Shown: positions 37,724 through 50,205, counted from the first letter of the stretch. The stretch is DNA of 64,000 nucleotides from Sporodiniella umbellata (GCA_025677835.1 JAIXMR010000029.1:1-64000), one strand, 5' to 3'. Notes: generated by a model from the letters alone, not told the origin. Numbers and translations: made by a program.

Positions 37724-38247
37724 CTTTCTGGAGGTAAAACAAAAAAAAAGCAAGAAAAAAAAAAAGAACAGGGAAAAAAGCTTACTTCTTTATGACGACA
37801 TTTTATAATAAGAGCGGTAAGCAAAAATTGGAATAATGACGCACAATTGGTGTTCGATTGGATTTTTCTTATAGAGTCAGGCTTACTTTCAAGTTTTGGA
37901 CAACTACTGTTTTCTAGTTTTCTTCGGGTCGATGGACAAGAGATTAATACAAACAAAACGCTTAGACCATTTCTAAGAATTATGCTCAGTGATTTGTTCT
38001 TATGCAGTTTATGAAAGTCGAATTACTGTCCTGATTTATAGTCTTACAAGAAATGGAAGGCACGCCATTAGATGTTCAGTCTGATTATCAGTTTTATCAG
38101 AGAATTTACTGCGATACTTAAAACACAACCCAAAGCTTCCATTTCCCTTTTGTATGCAGCTCACTTCCCTTCAGTCATATTGCTCATAGGTAGCCCAAAG
38201 GGTGGCAAAAATAAAATAAAAGCAAAAATAAAAAGCAAACCCAACAA
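37724..38247. other. intergenic, upstream of fimbrin
   Basis: 524 bp with several A-runs (37741-37749, 37755-37765) and AAAATAAAATAAAAGCAAA sequence near 38208. It contains a 22-codon frame at 38054 that stops quickly and is not called. Confidence 0.35.
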
Positions 38248-38536
38248 ATGCAAGCAGCTGTATCAATCAGTTGCTTTGGTATAGCTGTGGTTACTTTTTG
38301 CATTTTCAAACTAGTACCTAAAGTACGTATACTAAAGGCTCAAAGGCGCCAATCCTTAGGCTTCTGTTTTTCAGCTTTGTACCTAGCAAAGGCTTTATAC
38401 TTTTTCGTTGAGTTTTTAAAATAAATGACTGTTGTATTGGCGTATAGCTGCTACTCAGACTGATGGGCTTAAAACCAAGTTTCAAAACACCAGCACAAAT
38501 AGTATTGAGAGCCATTACAGTGGCATCATGTTTTAA
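38248..38536 (+). CDS. possible 50-residue single-pass membrane protein
   Basis: Two short exons in matching phase (38248-38322, intron GTACGT...CTCAG, 38459-38536) give 50 residues. Residues 2-22 (QAAVSISCFGIAVVTFCIFKL) are a clean hydrophobic segment followed by a basic stop (VPK). The rest is polar and ends ESHYSGIMF. The ATG has an A at -3. I do not recognise the protein. It resembles in design small mitochondrial or ER tail proteins, but that is inference. The splice pair is plausible and the frame is continuous, but nothing else confirms it. Confidence 0.35.
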
Positions 38537-38948
38537 ACCAACAACTAATACTAACATGTATGCCAAAAAAAAAAAAAAAATTAGAAAGAAGTTTCAAGGA
38601 GAATCAAACTGTATCATCAATTTTAATAGACCTTTGAAGGACCTTTTTCTTGTGTTCTTTTGTCAATAGATATCAGTTCACTTCTTTTTCTTTTTATTCG
38701 TTTTAGCAGTGTTGTATCAAAAAAAAAATAAAAATACTGCTCAATTTTAATTCGAGGGCTCTCTAATGTGTTTCAACTTGGGAAATAAACCAGCGTTGCA
38801 AAATAGGAACATTTAAGAGGTTCCAGTAGTCAGCTTATTCTTTTTGCTTAAACAATAATAGGTTTCAATTTCCGCTTGAATACTGTGCATTCAAGTAGGT
38901 GCATGATGTTACACTGTTTTGAGCCTTCTTTTACTTTGATTTAATTTT
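38537..38948. other. upstream region of the MARVEL gene
   Basis: About 410 bp of AT-rich sequence with an A-run at 38564-38580. No coding sequence recognised; presumed promoter. Confidence 0.35.
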
Positions 38949-39466
38949 ATGAGCCACAACCCATTCGAAGATACGCCAAGCAATCCTTGGTCAGATGGAG
39001 GCTCAGGACAAGGGAATGCTTATGAAAACACACCCCCAAAGCTTCCCCCAAGAGTCCGAGAAACACCTACAATGGTTCCGAGCTCACCTTACCAGCCCCA
39101 ACAGATGCCTTCCCCTTCAGCTTACCAGCCACAGCTTCCTGCTAATGCGTGGCATCAACATCAAGAATCCAGCAAAACATTAGATGAACCAGCTTACAAC
39201 AACAACAATGCATATCAATACTCAGGCACTCCTTATGGAAACCCCTCTGTACCCACTAGTGCATACTCCCCTCAACCTAATCATATAGAAAATACCGTCA
39301 ATAACAATACCAGTACATTCAACGCGAAGCCCGAGACTCAAAACTCCCCTTCCTCAGGGTTTGAAGAAATACCATCGAATAGGAAGGCTTTGGCAAGATT
39401 GGTTATATTCATACTAGCTGTAGGCCACTTGGGCTTTTCAGCAGGTGCTTCACCTGTAAGCCCCTA

Positions 39467-39503
<37 letters not shown>

Positions 39504-39950
39504 CCGAGTTAACAGACTATTTTAGTTTTCTAAAGACGACGTTCCTTTTGATAGCAAGATCTGTTTTTACTTTCTTTTTGCAGTGGTAAGCAGAACTTTG
39601 AAACCATTGTTATAATTTATTTCTTACTTTTTTTTTTTTTTTTTGTAAATTTATAGGCAGTGATGTCCATTATTTGGTCTGGGTTTACTACGATTTTATA
39701 TCTACTTAGAAAACTTGGAAGCGCTCAAAGAATAAGCTCTTTCATTGTTGTTTTGTGCGATGTTTTTATGACGGCAATGTGGGGTATTGGTATTATTGTT
39801 GAAATAAGCCAGTTCAAATGCCCCAGAGGCGAACATAGAGCCTGGTGTGATTTCTATAACGTGTCTATATTCTTTGGGTTTACTTCCTTTGCTTCTTATA
39901 TCGCTCTCCTTGTGTGGCATTGTTTCAAACGATTTAGGTTTATAGATTAG
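38949..39950 (+). CDS. MARVEL-type four-helix membrane protein
   Basis: 286 residues from exons 38949-39455, 39526-39585 and 39657-39950. The first 145 residues are disordered and rich in Pro, Gln, Asn and Ser (MSHNPFEDTPSNPW; PPKLPPRV). Four hydrophobic helices follow: ALARLVIFILAVGHLGFSAG, ICFYFLFAVAVMSIIW (joined across two introns), FIVVLCDVFMTAMWGIGI and SIFFGFTSFASYIALLVW. The CPRGEH...WC segment in the loop before helix four fits the Cys-containing loops of fungal MARVEL proteins of the Nce102/plasma-membrane type. NPF near the start and the LPPR segment could be endocytic and SH3 motifs. Intron 1 has a T-run of about 33 bp. Role by analogy: plasma-membrane domain organisation. Confidence 0.8.
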
Positions 39951-40064
39951 ATCTTTTTTCAATCAAAATCCCAACCTTTTATTATATGACCGTTGTTTAT
40001 TAGGAATTGTAGTAATAAAAAAATATTGAGAAGAATTATGTTACTGTACTTTTGTATCAAGCAA

Positions 40065-41919
40065 TTAATAAGTTCCGTATGGCTCATAGTTATAGGATCT
40101 ATAAAACTGTAAAACGTTTGAGCTGATATATCCAATAAATTCTCTGACACCTAGGGTAGAGGGATGACCCGTAGGACCGTTGACTGCGTCAATAAAATCC
40201 GCACCTTGAGCTATGATAACAATAGCATCTATAGCTCGTGGTATGTCCGCCAAATCAAAGGCAGACCCAGCACCTATTGGGCCCAAAACACTATTCAACA
40301 TTGGACCAAACGTTTTTGCCGCTATTTCGAGTATAGGAGCAAGGTTTACTTCCTTGGGAATTCTGCCATTGACCAAAGGTATATGCAGAAAAGATGCCAC
40401 TTTTCGAATGGATTGACCTAAGCGAGGTACTGAATGATCCCACATAACATCTTCGTAAATCATCTCTACTAAATCGTCGATATAGTCGTTTGTAGCTTCT
40501 GGATTGACTAGACATTCAGCTACATGAAGAATCATACGTTCAAACTCTCTTCTAAACTCCTTAATTTGAAGAAGTCTAACCATCAAAGGTCTTTCGTACA
40601 CACCAGGAAAATCCATATAGTTTCCTGTCATTTTCGGCCGCATATCGGTAATACTGTAACCCAGTGTGGTATCCAAATCAGAAGATATATATATAAAGTT
40701 CTCGGTTTCGGGATTCAAGTACAGGTAAAAGTTATGGTAACGCTCAAGGTAGCCATTACTATATCCGTTTAACACTTCTAAAACCATGGCTCGGATAACA
40801 GTGTCCATATCGAGTTTGTAGTTCCATACCTCAGCTGAGTCCTCATCCTGGGTAGGGCCATACTCTATAAACTTTGTAAGCTTTTGAAGAGGCCTAAAGT
40901 TGTTTTCTTCGCCCGCTTTAATCTTGTATTGCCCGTCTGCGTAAGCTGTCAAGTTATGCATGTAGGATAAATCTGAAATGAGGGAGTTGGGGCTGCGACC
41001 GCTTCCTTGATAAAGCATTCCGCTTACATAATCTCTGTTTCCGTTAGAGAACTCATTGGCCGTCCATGGATCTTGGAAAGGTTCAATTAAACCATAGAGA
41101 CCGACTTCATGATTGTTGATAAACAAGCGACAATAGGAAAATTTGCTAGCAGGAAGTCCAAGAGAATGAAGCATATCGTGAGATATGTGCTCGCGGATAT
41201 AAGAGGGGTCGCTTTCCAGAGATCTCAGCTTGATACTTCTATACCCGTAGATATTATCTTTTTTGCTGAGAGTGATACTATAAGAGTACTTTGTGTAGTA
41301 ACGGGCTATTTGACCAGCAAGTGAAAGCTCTACTTTGTCGTAAAAGAGACTGTCTTTCAAAGATACGTAAGACATATTAGTGCTGATCACAATATCTTTT
41401 AAAAATTCATTATGCATGAGTTCCACTTCTTCTTCTTTTGCGACCAAATGAATACTGGGTATTTCACCTCTCTTGTGTAGTTCTGTTTCGATACGATTGA
41501 CTATAGGCAGGGGATCATAAACTTGAGGCAAAAAGCCAATTTCTTTTCTGTTCCAAGTTCTGTTGTAAAATTCGTTTACCGTACTCTCAGTCTCAGGATG
41601 GCGATAAAAGCTCTCAGGCGAAGTACGATAGTTTACTTGGTCAACTTTCACATACCTATAGCTATATTTGGCTATAGGTGCTCTTCCTGAATAAAGAATA
41701 CTGCTTGGCTTTTGGAGTTGAAGAATATATACAGCATTATCAACCTCAACGGCCATTGCTTCATCTTGACTTAATAAAGCAACAACACTATAATGTATTT
41801 CTCCCGATCTTGCCGAAATCTCTTTTCCTATCAAACATATAGACAGAAAGAATACTGCTTTGATTAGTAGATTGTAGTAAATGAATAAACCTACTCCAGA
41901 AAAGGGATCTGGCAAACAT
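40065..41919 (-). CDS. cotH: CotH-family secreted protein
   Basis: CotH kinase-like protein, a family found in bacterial spore coats and expanded in Mucorales, where some members are cell-surface proteins that bind host receptors. Two exons: 41919-41895 and 41854-40065; 604 residues. The tiny first exon and a 40-nt intron (GTAGGT donor, CTACTAATC branch, GCAG acceptor) give the N-terminus MFARSLFWIFFLSICLIG, a good signal peptide. The core has HDMLHSLGLPASKFSYCRLF and NNHEVGLYGLIEPF, matching the family's glycine-loop/His segment, and later ISSDLDTTLGY (the DxD-type segment). The last 90 residues include a hydrophobic PMLNSVLGPIGAGSA stretch, but I see no clear GPI-anchor signal. Which CotH subgroup it belongs to, and whether it acts in adhesion, cannot be decided here. 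Confidence 0.9.
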
Positions 41920-42831
41920 TTTGCTTTCCTTCGTGCAAATAAATTAAAATTTACAGTTTATTGTCTACTTTTATACATTTTTTCACAAGACTTTGTTTTT
42001 TTTTTTATCAAAGTTTAAAGAATTTTGGTAGTTCAGGTTCAAACAAACAAAACTAAAGTTACACGCGAAAAAAAAAGCTTATTTCTAAACTTTAAAAAAA
42101 AAGCTATAGAAAAATACGTGTAAGCCAAAAACTTTCGTTCAGAGCAAAGCTAGTTTGCCTCAATAGGAGCTACAAGTATATATTAATTGTAGTATACATT
42201 TCAGCTCATAGCTTGCATTTTTGTTTTGCTTGCTCTTATGCTAAATTAGTAAAAAAAAAAAAAAAAAAAAAAGAAGGGGAAAAGGGAATTTATTAAAGTC
42301 TTGAAGAAAACTATAGAACTAAAAAAAAACCCATACATGTACAAATATGGAAAGTGTCATTGAAATTTCTGCCTTTTAATAAGGTTATACTTAAGATATA
42401 GAGGATAGCCTTTTTATCGTGTCGCTGTTTTCTGTGAGATAGAGATAGATCTTAATAGAAACTTTTCAAATAAGAGTAGGTTATTTTCTGTGCATTGGGT
42501 TGTTTTACATAATCAGAAACTACCATATTCTCATCAATGATTATTGTTAATATGGTCCGAGGACGATACACCCTCAAATAAAGTGGTGTAGGTGTATCTG
42601 TTAGTACACAACAAAAGGATTTTTTTTAGACTTAGACTTATGGTTTTTTAGTACACTAGAAACAGTAAAATAGATTACTACCAGAATTAACTTTGTCAAA
42701 AAAAAAAAAGTTATCTTGGAAAATATGTATCTTTAAAAGGAGGTGGAAATCTCATTTTTACTATTTCCAGTAATGGGAGGTATAATTAAAAATCCAAGAA
42801 AAGCACAAAAAAGATAAGAAAAAAGGAAGGC
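41920..42831. other. upstream region of CotH, left flank of the inverted duplication
   Basis: About 910 bp, AT-rich, with A-runs at 42250-42272 and 42699-42709 and a short 8-bp inverted repeat (42565-42572 / 42591-42598). No coding sequence. The sequence identity with the right flank of the duplication stops at 42832. Confidence 0.45.
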
Positions 42832-42922
42832 GGGGAAAGAAGGAATATGTGACTAGAAAAAATTATGATAATAAGCAGTGTTTATTTGTTGAATGACTGG
42901 TTATACACAGCAGGCTACTTGT

Positions 42923-44692
42923 TTAACATTTTTGTACTAATTTCCAGACACCCCAGCTAGCGCCTGAAGGAGAAGGAGTATCGCCTTGAGACCACCATTG
43001 AGCTTTGTAAAGGCTACCATCGTAAACAACGAGCGAACCACCTGGGTAGGCAGCGGATGCAGTCCAAGTTTGGGCGCTAGAGCATCCTCCGGATGAAGTA
43101 GGAGTAGATGTGGAGGTGGATGAGCTCTTGGTAGTTGTTACTGTAGCAGTAGTGGTTCCAGTAATAACTCCGGTACTAGTTTTGGTAGCAGTGTTTGATA
43201 CAGAACCTGTAGGAGAAGTGATGGGTGTCTTTGGGGGGTTTCCCGCGATAACAGTAGAGATGGCATCAAGAAGCTCACCATTTTCTTCTTCTATACTCCA
43301 AGCAAAAAGACCGGCAAGTCCTTGATCAACAGCATATTTAGCTTTAACTCCAAGAGAAATAGGATCGTCGTAAGAGATGTACTGCTTGTTTGTAGGGTTG
43401 TACAACCAGGGAGTTTGGGTAACATTATCAAAGCTACGGATCCAAGGAGAAGCAGCTGTAGTAGGAGAGGTAAGAAGACCTTGAGAACGTAAGTAGGACC
43501 ATCTCCAAACGCCAGAGTTTACGGTGACATCAGAGGAACAATAAGCATCTTGCCATGGACCATCAAGTTGATCACCAGCTGGAGGATTAGGAGAGACAGC
43601 AGGATTATATTGAGTCTTAGGTGTTTCGTTTACTGTCAAAGTTTGAGCGCGTCCATAGAATGCAATACCACCAGCGATCTTGTTATATGGTACACCGGCA
43701 TCGTGCCAAGATTTAATTCCCTCAACAAATCCTGCAGGATATCCATAGCCTGGAGCGTTGTGGAAAGGAGCGTTAGGACCACTAGTGCTATTCCAAGCGC
43801 CGTTTACATCAAATGCCATTACATGGAAACGGTCGACATAAGGAACAAAACCAGAGACGTCTGTTACGGTCTCTTCTCCTCCGAAGGGAGTTATATGAAC
43901 AGCCATAGTAATTTCTTTGTGTGTATCAGGAAAGTTCTTATCCAAAGCAGCTCGAAGTTCCTTGACCAAAGTATTGAGATTTGCAACATCGTTATTATTG
44001 ACAGCATTACATCCAGCACCTTTTGCGGTTGGGTATCTAAAGAAAAAAAAACGCGTTAAAATACATAGTTTCAAGCAGAAAAATTAATAGTTACTCCCAA
44101 TCAATATCAACACCATCTGTGTTAAACTTCTTGATAAAGTCGACATTCCACTGAATCCAAGCCTGACGATTAGAAGCAGAGGCAGCCATAGGAGAAAATT
44201 GAGTGGATCCGGACCAGCCGCCAATACTGACTATAACCTTAGTTCCAGCAGAATGGGCCAAAGAGAGAAGCTTGGGAAATCCATAGGCAACATAGTCTAG
44301 AAAAAAAAAGTTGAGCTTATTCTTTTCTTTTTTTTTTTTTTTCTTTTTTCAGTTAAAGCTTTCTTACCATCGAGAATACCAGAATCGGCCCAAGTAGGTG
44401 TGGTGGGTGTGTTTTGAATGGCAAATGCATAGTAGACGTGAGTGTATTTTGCAAAGTTAATTTGAGAAGGAGTGTAGCGACCATACAACCAATTAGGAAA
44501 GTACCTATTATATAAAAAATTATGAGATTTCTTATTTTATCGTCAATTGAAAGTTGTATAGACTTACCCAACAATCACTTTTCCAGAGTTTGTGTCCACT
44601 CGCTTGCTTAAAGATGTGGCCGGAAAGGCTTGTGTAAGATCAGAAAGCAAGAAGAGAGTAGTAGCAAGAGTAATCAAAGGTGTAAACTTCAT
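42923..44692 (-). CDS. secreted GH18 chitinase with CBM5/12, left copy
   Basis: Endochitinase of 525 residues, four exons mirroring the right copy; both encode the same protein. Signal peptide (residues 1-22, MKFTPLITLATTLFLLSDL then TQAFP), a short propeptide-like SLSKR, then a GH18 barrel (about 38-415). It has SIGGWSG and the catalytic DGVDIDWE (about 148-155, Glu as acid/base). MAFDVNGAWN is the second conserved strand, and GLFAWSIEEENGELL ends the barrel. A Ser/Thr-rich linker of about 50 residues leads to a CBM5/12 chitin-binding module (about 472-525) with the AQWWSQGDTP aromatic core and a C-terminal WKLVQKC. An AATAAA lies just after the stop. No GPI signal, so it is expected to be secreted and act on wall or environmental chitin. 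Confidence 0.96.
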
Positions 44693-44767
44693 AGTAGCTG
44701 TATTTTTCTTGTTTCTTTGTTAGAAATTGAGCAATAATAAAAAAAAAGAAAAAGACAATATACGTGT

Positions 44768-44776
44768 CTTTATATA
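44768..44776 (-). promoter_or_regulatory. TATA box of the left chitinase
   Basis: TATATAAAG on the minus strand about 76 bp upstream of the chitinase ATG, followed by a pyrimidine-rich stretch and an AAGAAACAAG leader. An identical element occupies the mirrored position in the right arm. Confidence 0.6.
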
Positions 44777-45085
44777 CTTGCATTGATACAAAAAAAAAAG
44801 CGTGATACTTGGTACAAAAAAACCGAAAATTCTTTCTTGGAAATGTACTCTTTCGTCAGTAAGACAGTGGTTTGGACGTAAAACGTTTCCCAAAAAAAAA
44901 AAAAAAAAACTTTAGGTTTTAGCCACCGGTAATCAGGAGGTATCAAGAATTAAAGTAATACATTCAATCTTTCTACTCCAAAAAGGAAAAATCCGCACTC
45001 TCAAGATCAATTGAGCAATCAAAGCCAAGTTGATAGTAAAATATGGTTGAAACCTTCCGCTATTTAGCTAGTTGTTGCCTTTTAA

Positions 45086-45120
<35 letters not shown>

Positions 45121-46851
45121 GACAACAAGTCAATTAAAAAAGGGCTCATGCACAGCTTCTCTTACTGCACCCTTGTTTTCTGTAGTTTATCTCCAAAGAC
45201 AATTTTAGGTGACCGTTCCGTCAGTATGGATGTTTGGGCGTACAGCGTTTTCTGAAAAGGAAATTAATTTGCATGGTGCCCTCCTGAACACCAAGAAAAG
45301 GTTTTTTTCTTCTCTTGCTAATGTTACGTATTTCAAGAGACTACCTTCCTATTGGTCTTTTCAAAAGCGATCAGCTCTTATTTATTTCAGAACTTTTCTA
45401 AAAATTGCATGTTGACATTAGTTTTGAAGTATGAACTTCCATTAGGTACTTTGAAAAGCTGTTTAATAAAAAAATTAATTAAGCATGATAGTTGTAAGTG
45501 TATGGTATCTTTTTAATTTAGAAAATTACGGAAGTTTAGATAGAAAATGTGTATCATTTTCAATCGTTGTACAAAAGAGTGCAACCCTGTATATCTGCTG
45601 AAACGCTTTTTTTTTTTTTTTTTTTTTGCATGATACCTTTTAATACAAAAAAAAAAAAGGAATTTTCAAATAGAAAAAGGGTCCCACTCTGATCGTGAAA
45701 CAAAAAAATGCAACCTAATATATTTTTCCTATATTATTTTATTTATTTCCCAAGCATAGGCATTTTTTGCCGTAAGATAGAAATAGCTAGATAGAAAACA
45801 AAAGGCACCAAGCTTGCTTCCAGACAAGGCGATTCAATTGGCTTCTTTTAGTAAGAAACATTTTTTTTTCGTCCATAACGTTCTTTCATTTAAAGATAGT
45901 CCAGCTCTAAACAAAAGGGTCTCCACTTTAACTGTGAGACAAGGGGGCGTGACCTAATATATATTTTAAATGCTTTGTGTATGAATCTTGAGTTGAAATA
46001 CAGGGAGTATGAGATAGAAAAAAGGGTCCCATTTTGACCGTTTAGCAAAGAGGCGTGACCTAATGACTATCGTTTTTTTCACACAACACCCTTTTCACCT
46101 AATAAAAAGAAAAAAAGGATCCTTGTTCAATAGCTCAACAAAAAAAACACGGCTTTATATTTTTATCAAAAAATAATAATGAGTGTATTATACAGCAATT
46201 ACCGCTTCTTAATTTCATTTAATATATATACATATATTTACGGTACGCATGGTTGCTGCCTGGGTATATATTTTCTCTCTCGCTTTCCAATGAAGGTAAA
46301 AGTAGGAATAAAAGGAACCAACCTCTTATGGTATTTTTGGTGACACCGGTTTACTTTTGATTGGTATTTCGCATTAAATATACAAAACTGTAAACAGAGT
46401 TATTGTGATCAACGCTGCCTTATCCTGTTACAGCTAAAGAAATCAGGTCGGTCCACAAGACTTTTTTTTAGGCTACTCGAAGATATTTGGGCACAAATCG
46501 TAAAAACGGGAAAATATAATCTTTCCTGAAGATAGATACTCAATTGTAAGCAGCAGGAAAACCAAATTTTTATCTCATAAAACCGCAGTATAATAGGTGT
46601 ACAATTTATTTTGATTTTAATAAAGTATCTATAAACACCAGTAAAAAAGCCGAAAAAAAAAAACAGTTGTCTCTCTAGGCTCTCTTTCCTGCGGTCATAG
46701 TTTTAAAAAAAAAAAAAAAATTCCATGTAGATGAAAAATAAGAAGCATCTCTAGGGTGTCTTTAACGCTATTACAAATCGCGAGTAAAGAGCAAAAGAAA
46801 GAAATACTTTGTTTTGTTTAAATAGTTACACAAGTGCTGATGACTGGGAAA
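44777..46851. other. non-coding part of the left arm, with four copies of a ~54-bp motif
   Basis: No coding sequence recognised. It holds four same-orientation, diverged copies of a motif at about 45541-45594, 45671-45724, 45908-45963 and 46014-46067. The copies share a TAGAAAA/AAAGGGTCCCA beginning, a variable middle, and an ending of GTGCAACC or GCGTGACC followed by TAATATAT. Spacing is irregular (about 105-240 bp), so this is not a simple tandem array. Confidence 0.7.
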
Positions 46852-48438
46852 ATCGAACCGAAATGCAACTCATCTTTTCGTCAATCAAAAACCAGATATC
46901 AACGATTATTGAGTTCCAACCAATGCTAGTCTGAGTACAGCAGTGCTTCTTCTAATATATTTGACAATTTAGTAGCGTTATATTCCCGACAGTACCAACC
47001 ATTGATACATAAAAAGATTCAAAGTCATGACCTATCGCATTATTTTACACGAAACAGCTTTTGAAGAATTTTAAATTCTAAGCATAGCATGCGTATTTGA
47101 CCTGTTTATGATATTTCTAAATAAACAACAGTATAGAGTATTGAAACAGTGTTAATGGGGTTATCAAAGTCAGAAAGTGTACGTAATTCTTGCTTAGATT
47201 TCACTTGTGAAGTTGAGTTAAATCATAGTGAATGGTTACGGTTGTTACTAAGTTGCTACAATTACCCGAAATTCCCTAAACAAAGGCCATTTACTGCTAA
47301 AAAAAAGCTGTTCCTACATTCCCCCCCTAAATATAACAGGAATCGCTGCGGACACTATTTTTGAAGCTAATAACAAGTAGTATATTGTTGATATACGACA
47401 TTGTTTCATAGCTAGACCGTATGGATTGCAGAAAATTTCGTTGATGCTCCTCTAGTGACTAAAATAAAAAAGGCGCCCAACTCTTGAATGTTGCTGATAT
47501 ACTTTACATGGATTGCTAATAAGTCGCAAAAATGCCAGAAGTAGATCAACCAGACATTCAAAGAAAAAAACGTTATTATATCGAAAGAAGAGATATGTAA
47601 ACTTTGCGAAAAAGCTTCCACTGTGAAGAATGAAGAGTACAACAAAGCACAGCAGAAATAAATATTCTTGCGATATCTGCCAGACAATGGTATATATGTT
47701 TATGAGTTTGTTTCTCGTAGTAACATCATATCCCATTTAGATAAAAATTACACTAAAAAAGAACTTTAGCTTAAAACTGCCGATTCTTTTCACACTAGTA
47801 AAGAAAGTGTGCTGAAAATAAATAATATCAATATAGCTTTGAAATTTCTACGGCTTCTTTTGAAAATAAATCCCTTAGCAGAATTGGTATTTGTAGACTA
47901 TAAATAAGCGCTATTTTAATAGCTAAAAGATTGGTTTAAAGTTGAGGCATGTTTGCGAACCAAATGAATATTGCAGTTAAAAGCTTTGTATAAATGCTTG
48001 AATGTTTGTTTAAAGCTGTTCAAAAAAATAGAAGCAATAGCCATCAAGACAAAACCGTCTTAATTTCTGACCTACTATTAGAAATTTTACTTCTACTAGA
48101 CACAAGCTCAAACAGAAGATTTCCGGGGATAAGACAAGCTGCTTTAGCGGACAAACAGATTTTAGAATGCTAAATAAAGTATGAAGTGATGTAAAATTGA
48201 ATTTATTGAAGTAAAAGAAAAGTAGCAAATCTTGCATTACTAAATATTTGTTTTATTGATAAGCTGCAAACGCGTAAAGCTCTTTATTGAAAATAAAATC
48301 ATCAAGTACATCAAACGACTTTTATTTTATAATAAAAGTAGATAGTCTGGTTTTCTGTAATCAATCATGGTACATCGTATCAGGGCTACAAACCTTTTAG
48401 ATAACAATGTTTGCCTTGATATTTACCAACCGCAATAA
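46852..48438. other. spacer of the inverted duplication
   Basis: 1.59 kb of unique AT-rich DNA between the two arms. Frames of 60-95 codons on both strands are hydrophobic, lack start or splice context, and match nothing I know. A small 9-bp palindrome lies at 48318-48339. Nothing functional is supported. Confidence 0.6.
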
Positions 48439-50170
48439 TTTCCCAGTCGTCAGCACTTGTGTAACTATTTAAACAAAACAAAGTATTTCTTTCTTTTGCT
48501 CTTTACTCGCGATTTGTAATAGCGTTAAAGACACCCTAGAGATGCTTCTTATTTTTCATCTACATGGAATTTTTTTTTTTTTTTTAAAACTATGACCGCA
48601 GGAAAGAGAGCCTAGAGAGACAACTGTTTTTTTTTTTCGGCTTTTTTACTGGTGTTTATAGATACTTTATTAAAATCAAAATAAATTGTACACCTATTAT
48701 ACTGCGGTTTTATGAGATAAAAATTTGGTTTTCCTGCTGCTTACAATTGAGTATCTATCTTCAGGAAAGATTATATTTTCCCGTTTTTACGATTTGTGCC
48801 CAAATATCTTCGAGTAGCCTAAAAAAAAGTCTTGTGGACCGACCTGATTTCTTTAGCTGTAACAGGATAAGGCAGCGTTGATCACAATAACTCTGTTTAC
48901 AGTTTTGTATATTTAATGCGAAATACCAATCAAAAGTAAACCGGTGTCACCAAAAATACCATAAGAGGTTGGTTCCTTTTATTCCTACTTTTACCTTCAT
49001 TGGAAAGCGAGAGAGAAAATATATACCCAGGCAGCAACCATGCGTACCGTAAATATATGTATATATATTAAATGAAATTAAGAAGCGGTAATTGCTGTAT
49101 AATACACTCATTATTATTTTTTGATAAAAATATAAAGCCGTGTTTTTTTTGTTGAGCTATTGAACAAGGATCCTTTTTTTCTTTTTATTAGGTGAAAAGG
49201 GTGTTGTGTGAAAAAAACGATAGTCATTAGGTCACGCCTCTTTGCTAAACGGTCAAAATGGGACCCTTTTTTCTATCTCATACTCCCTGTATTTCAACTC
49301 AAGATTCATACACAAAGCATTTAAAATATATATTAGGTCACGCCCCCTTGTCTCACAGTTAAAGTGGAGACCCTTTTGTTTAGAGCTGGACTATCTTTAA
49401 ATGAAAGAACGTTATGGACGAAAAAAAAATGTTTCTTACTAAAAGAAGCCAATTGAATCGCCTTGTCTGGAAGCAAGCTTGGTGCCTTTTGTTTTCTATC
49501 TAGCTATTTCTATCTTACGGCAAAAAATGCCTATGCTTGGGAAATAAATAAAATAATATAGGAAAAATATATTAGGTTGCATTTTTTTGTTTCACGATCA
49601 GAGTGGGACCCTTTTTCTATTTGAAAATTCCTTTTTTTTTTTTTGTATTAAAAGGTATCATGCAAAAAAAAAAAAAAAAAAAAAGCGTTTCAGCAGATAT
49701 ACAGGGTTGCACTCTTTTGTACAACGATTGAAAATGATACACATTTTCTATCTAAACTTCCGTAATTTTCTAAATTAAAAAGATACCATACACTTACAAC
49801 TATCATGCTTAATTAATTTTTTTATTAAACAGCTTTTCAAAGTACCTAATGGAAGTTCATACTTCAAAACTAATGTCAACATGCAATTTTTAGAAAAGTT
49901 CTGAAATAAATAAGAGCTGATCGCTTTTGAAAAGACCAATAGGAAGGTAGTCTCTTGAAATACGTAACATTAGCAAGAGAAGAAAAAAACCTTTTCTTGG
50001 TGTTCAGGAGGGCACCATGCAAATTAATTTCCTTTTCAGAAAACGCTGTACGCCCAAACATCCATACTGACGGAACGGTCACCTAAAATTGTCTTTGGAG
50101 ATAAACTACAGAAAACAAGGGTGCAGTAAGAGAAGCTGTGCATGAGCCCTTTTTTAATTGACTTGTTGTC

Positions 50171-50205
<35 letters not shown>

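Larger units (their letters stand above)
42832..46851. repeat. left arm of a 4-kb inverted duplication
   Basis: Reverse complement of 48439-52460. Positions pair with a constant sum: 95292 at the outer end, dropping by one at each of two homopolymer length differences (15 versus 16 in chitinase intron 2; 12 versus 13 at about 45647). I compared coding regions and several non-coding lines and found one substitution, near the inner edge (46841). The arm holds a chitinase gene, its promoter and about 2.1 kb of non-coding sequence. Confidence 0.96.

Noticed and set aside
41841..41915. Alternative CotH start reading PDPFSGVGLF
   Set aside because: There is no ATG in that frame, the first codon is TTG; the spliced start at 41919 gives a proper signal peptide.
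42565..42598. Short inverted repeat GATACACC/GGTGTATC
   Set aside because: Only 8-bp arms with an 18-bp loop; expected by chance in a window of this size.
43550..44059. 169-codon frame antisense to the left chitinase, and its mirror at 51233-51742
   Set aside because: Shadow of the chitinase exon on the opposite strand; it appears in both arms only because the arms are the same.
45043..45415. Frames of about 70 codons in the non-coding arm sequence
   Set aside because: T-rich and hydrophobic, no start context, splice sites or recognisable domain.
46852..48438. Gene in the spacer between the arms
   Set aside because: Frames up to 95 codons overlap on the same strand in different phases, lack start context and have unlikely composition.
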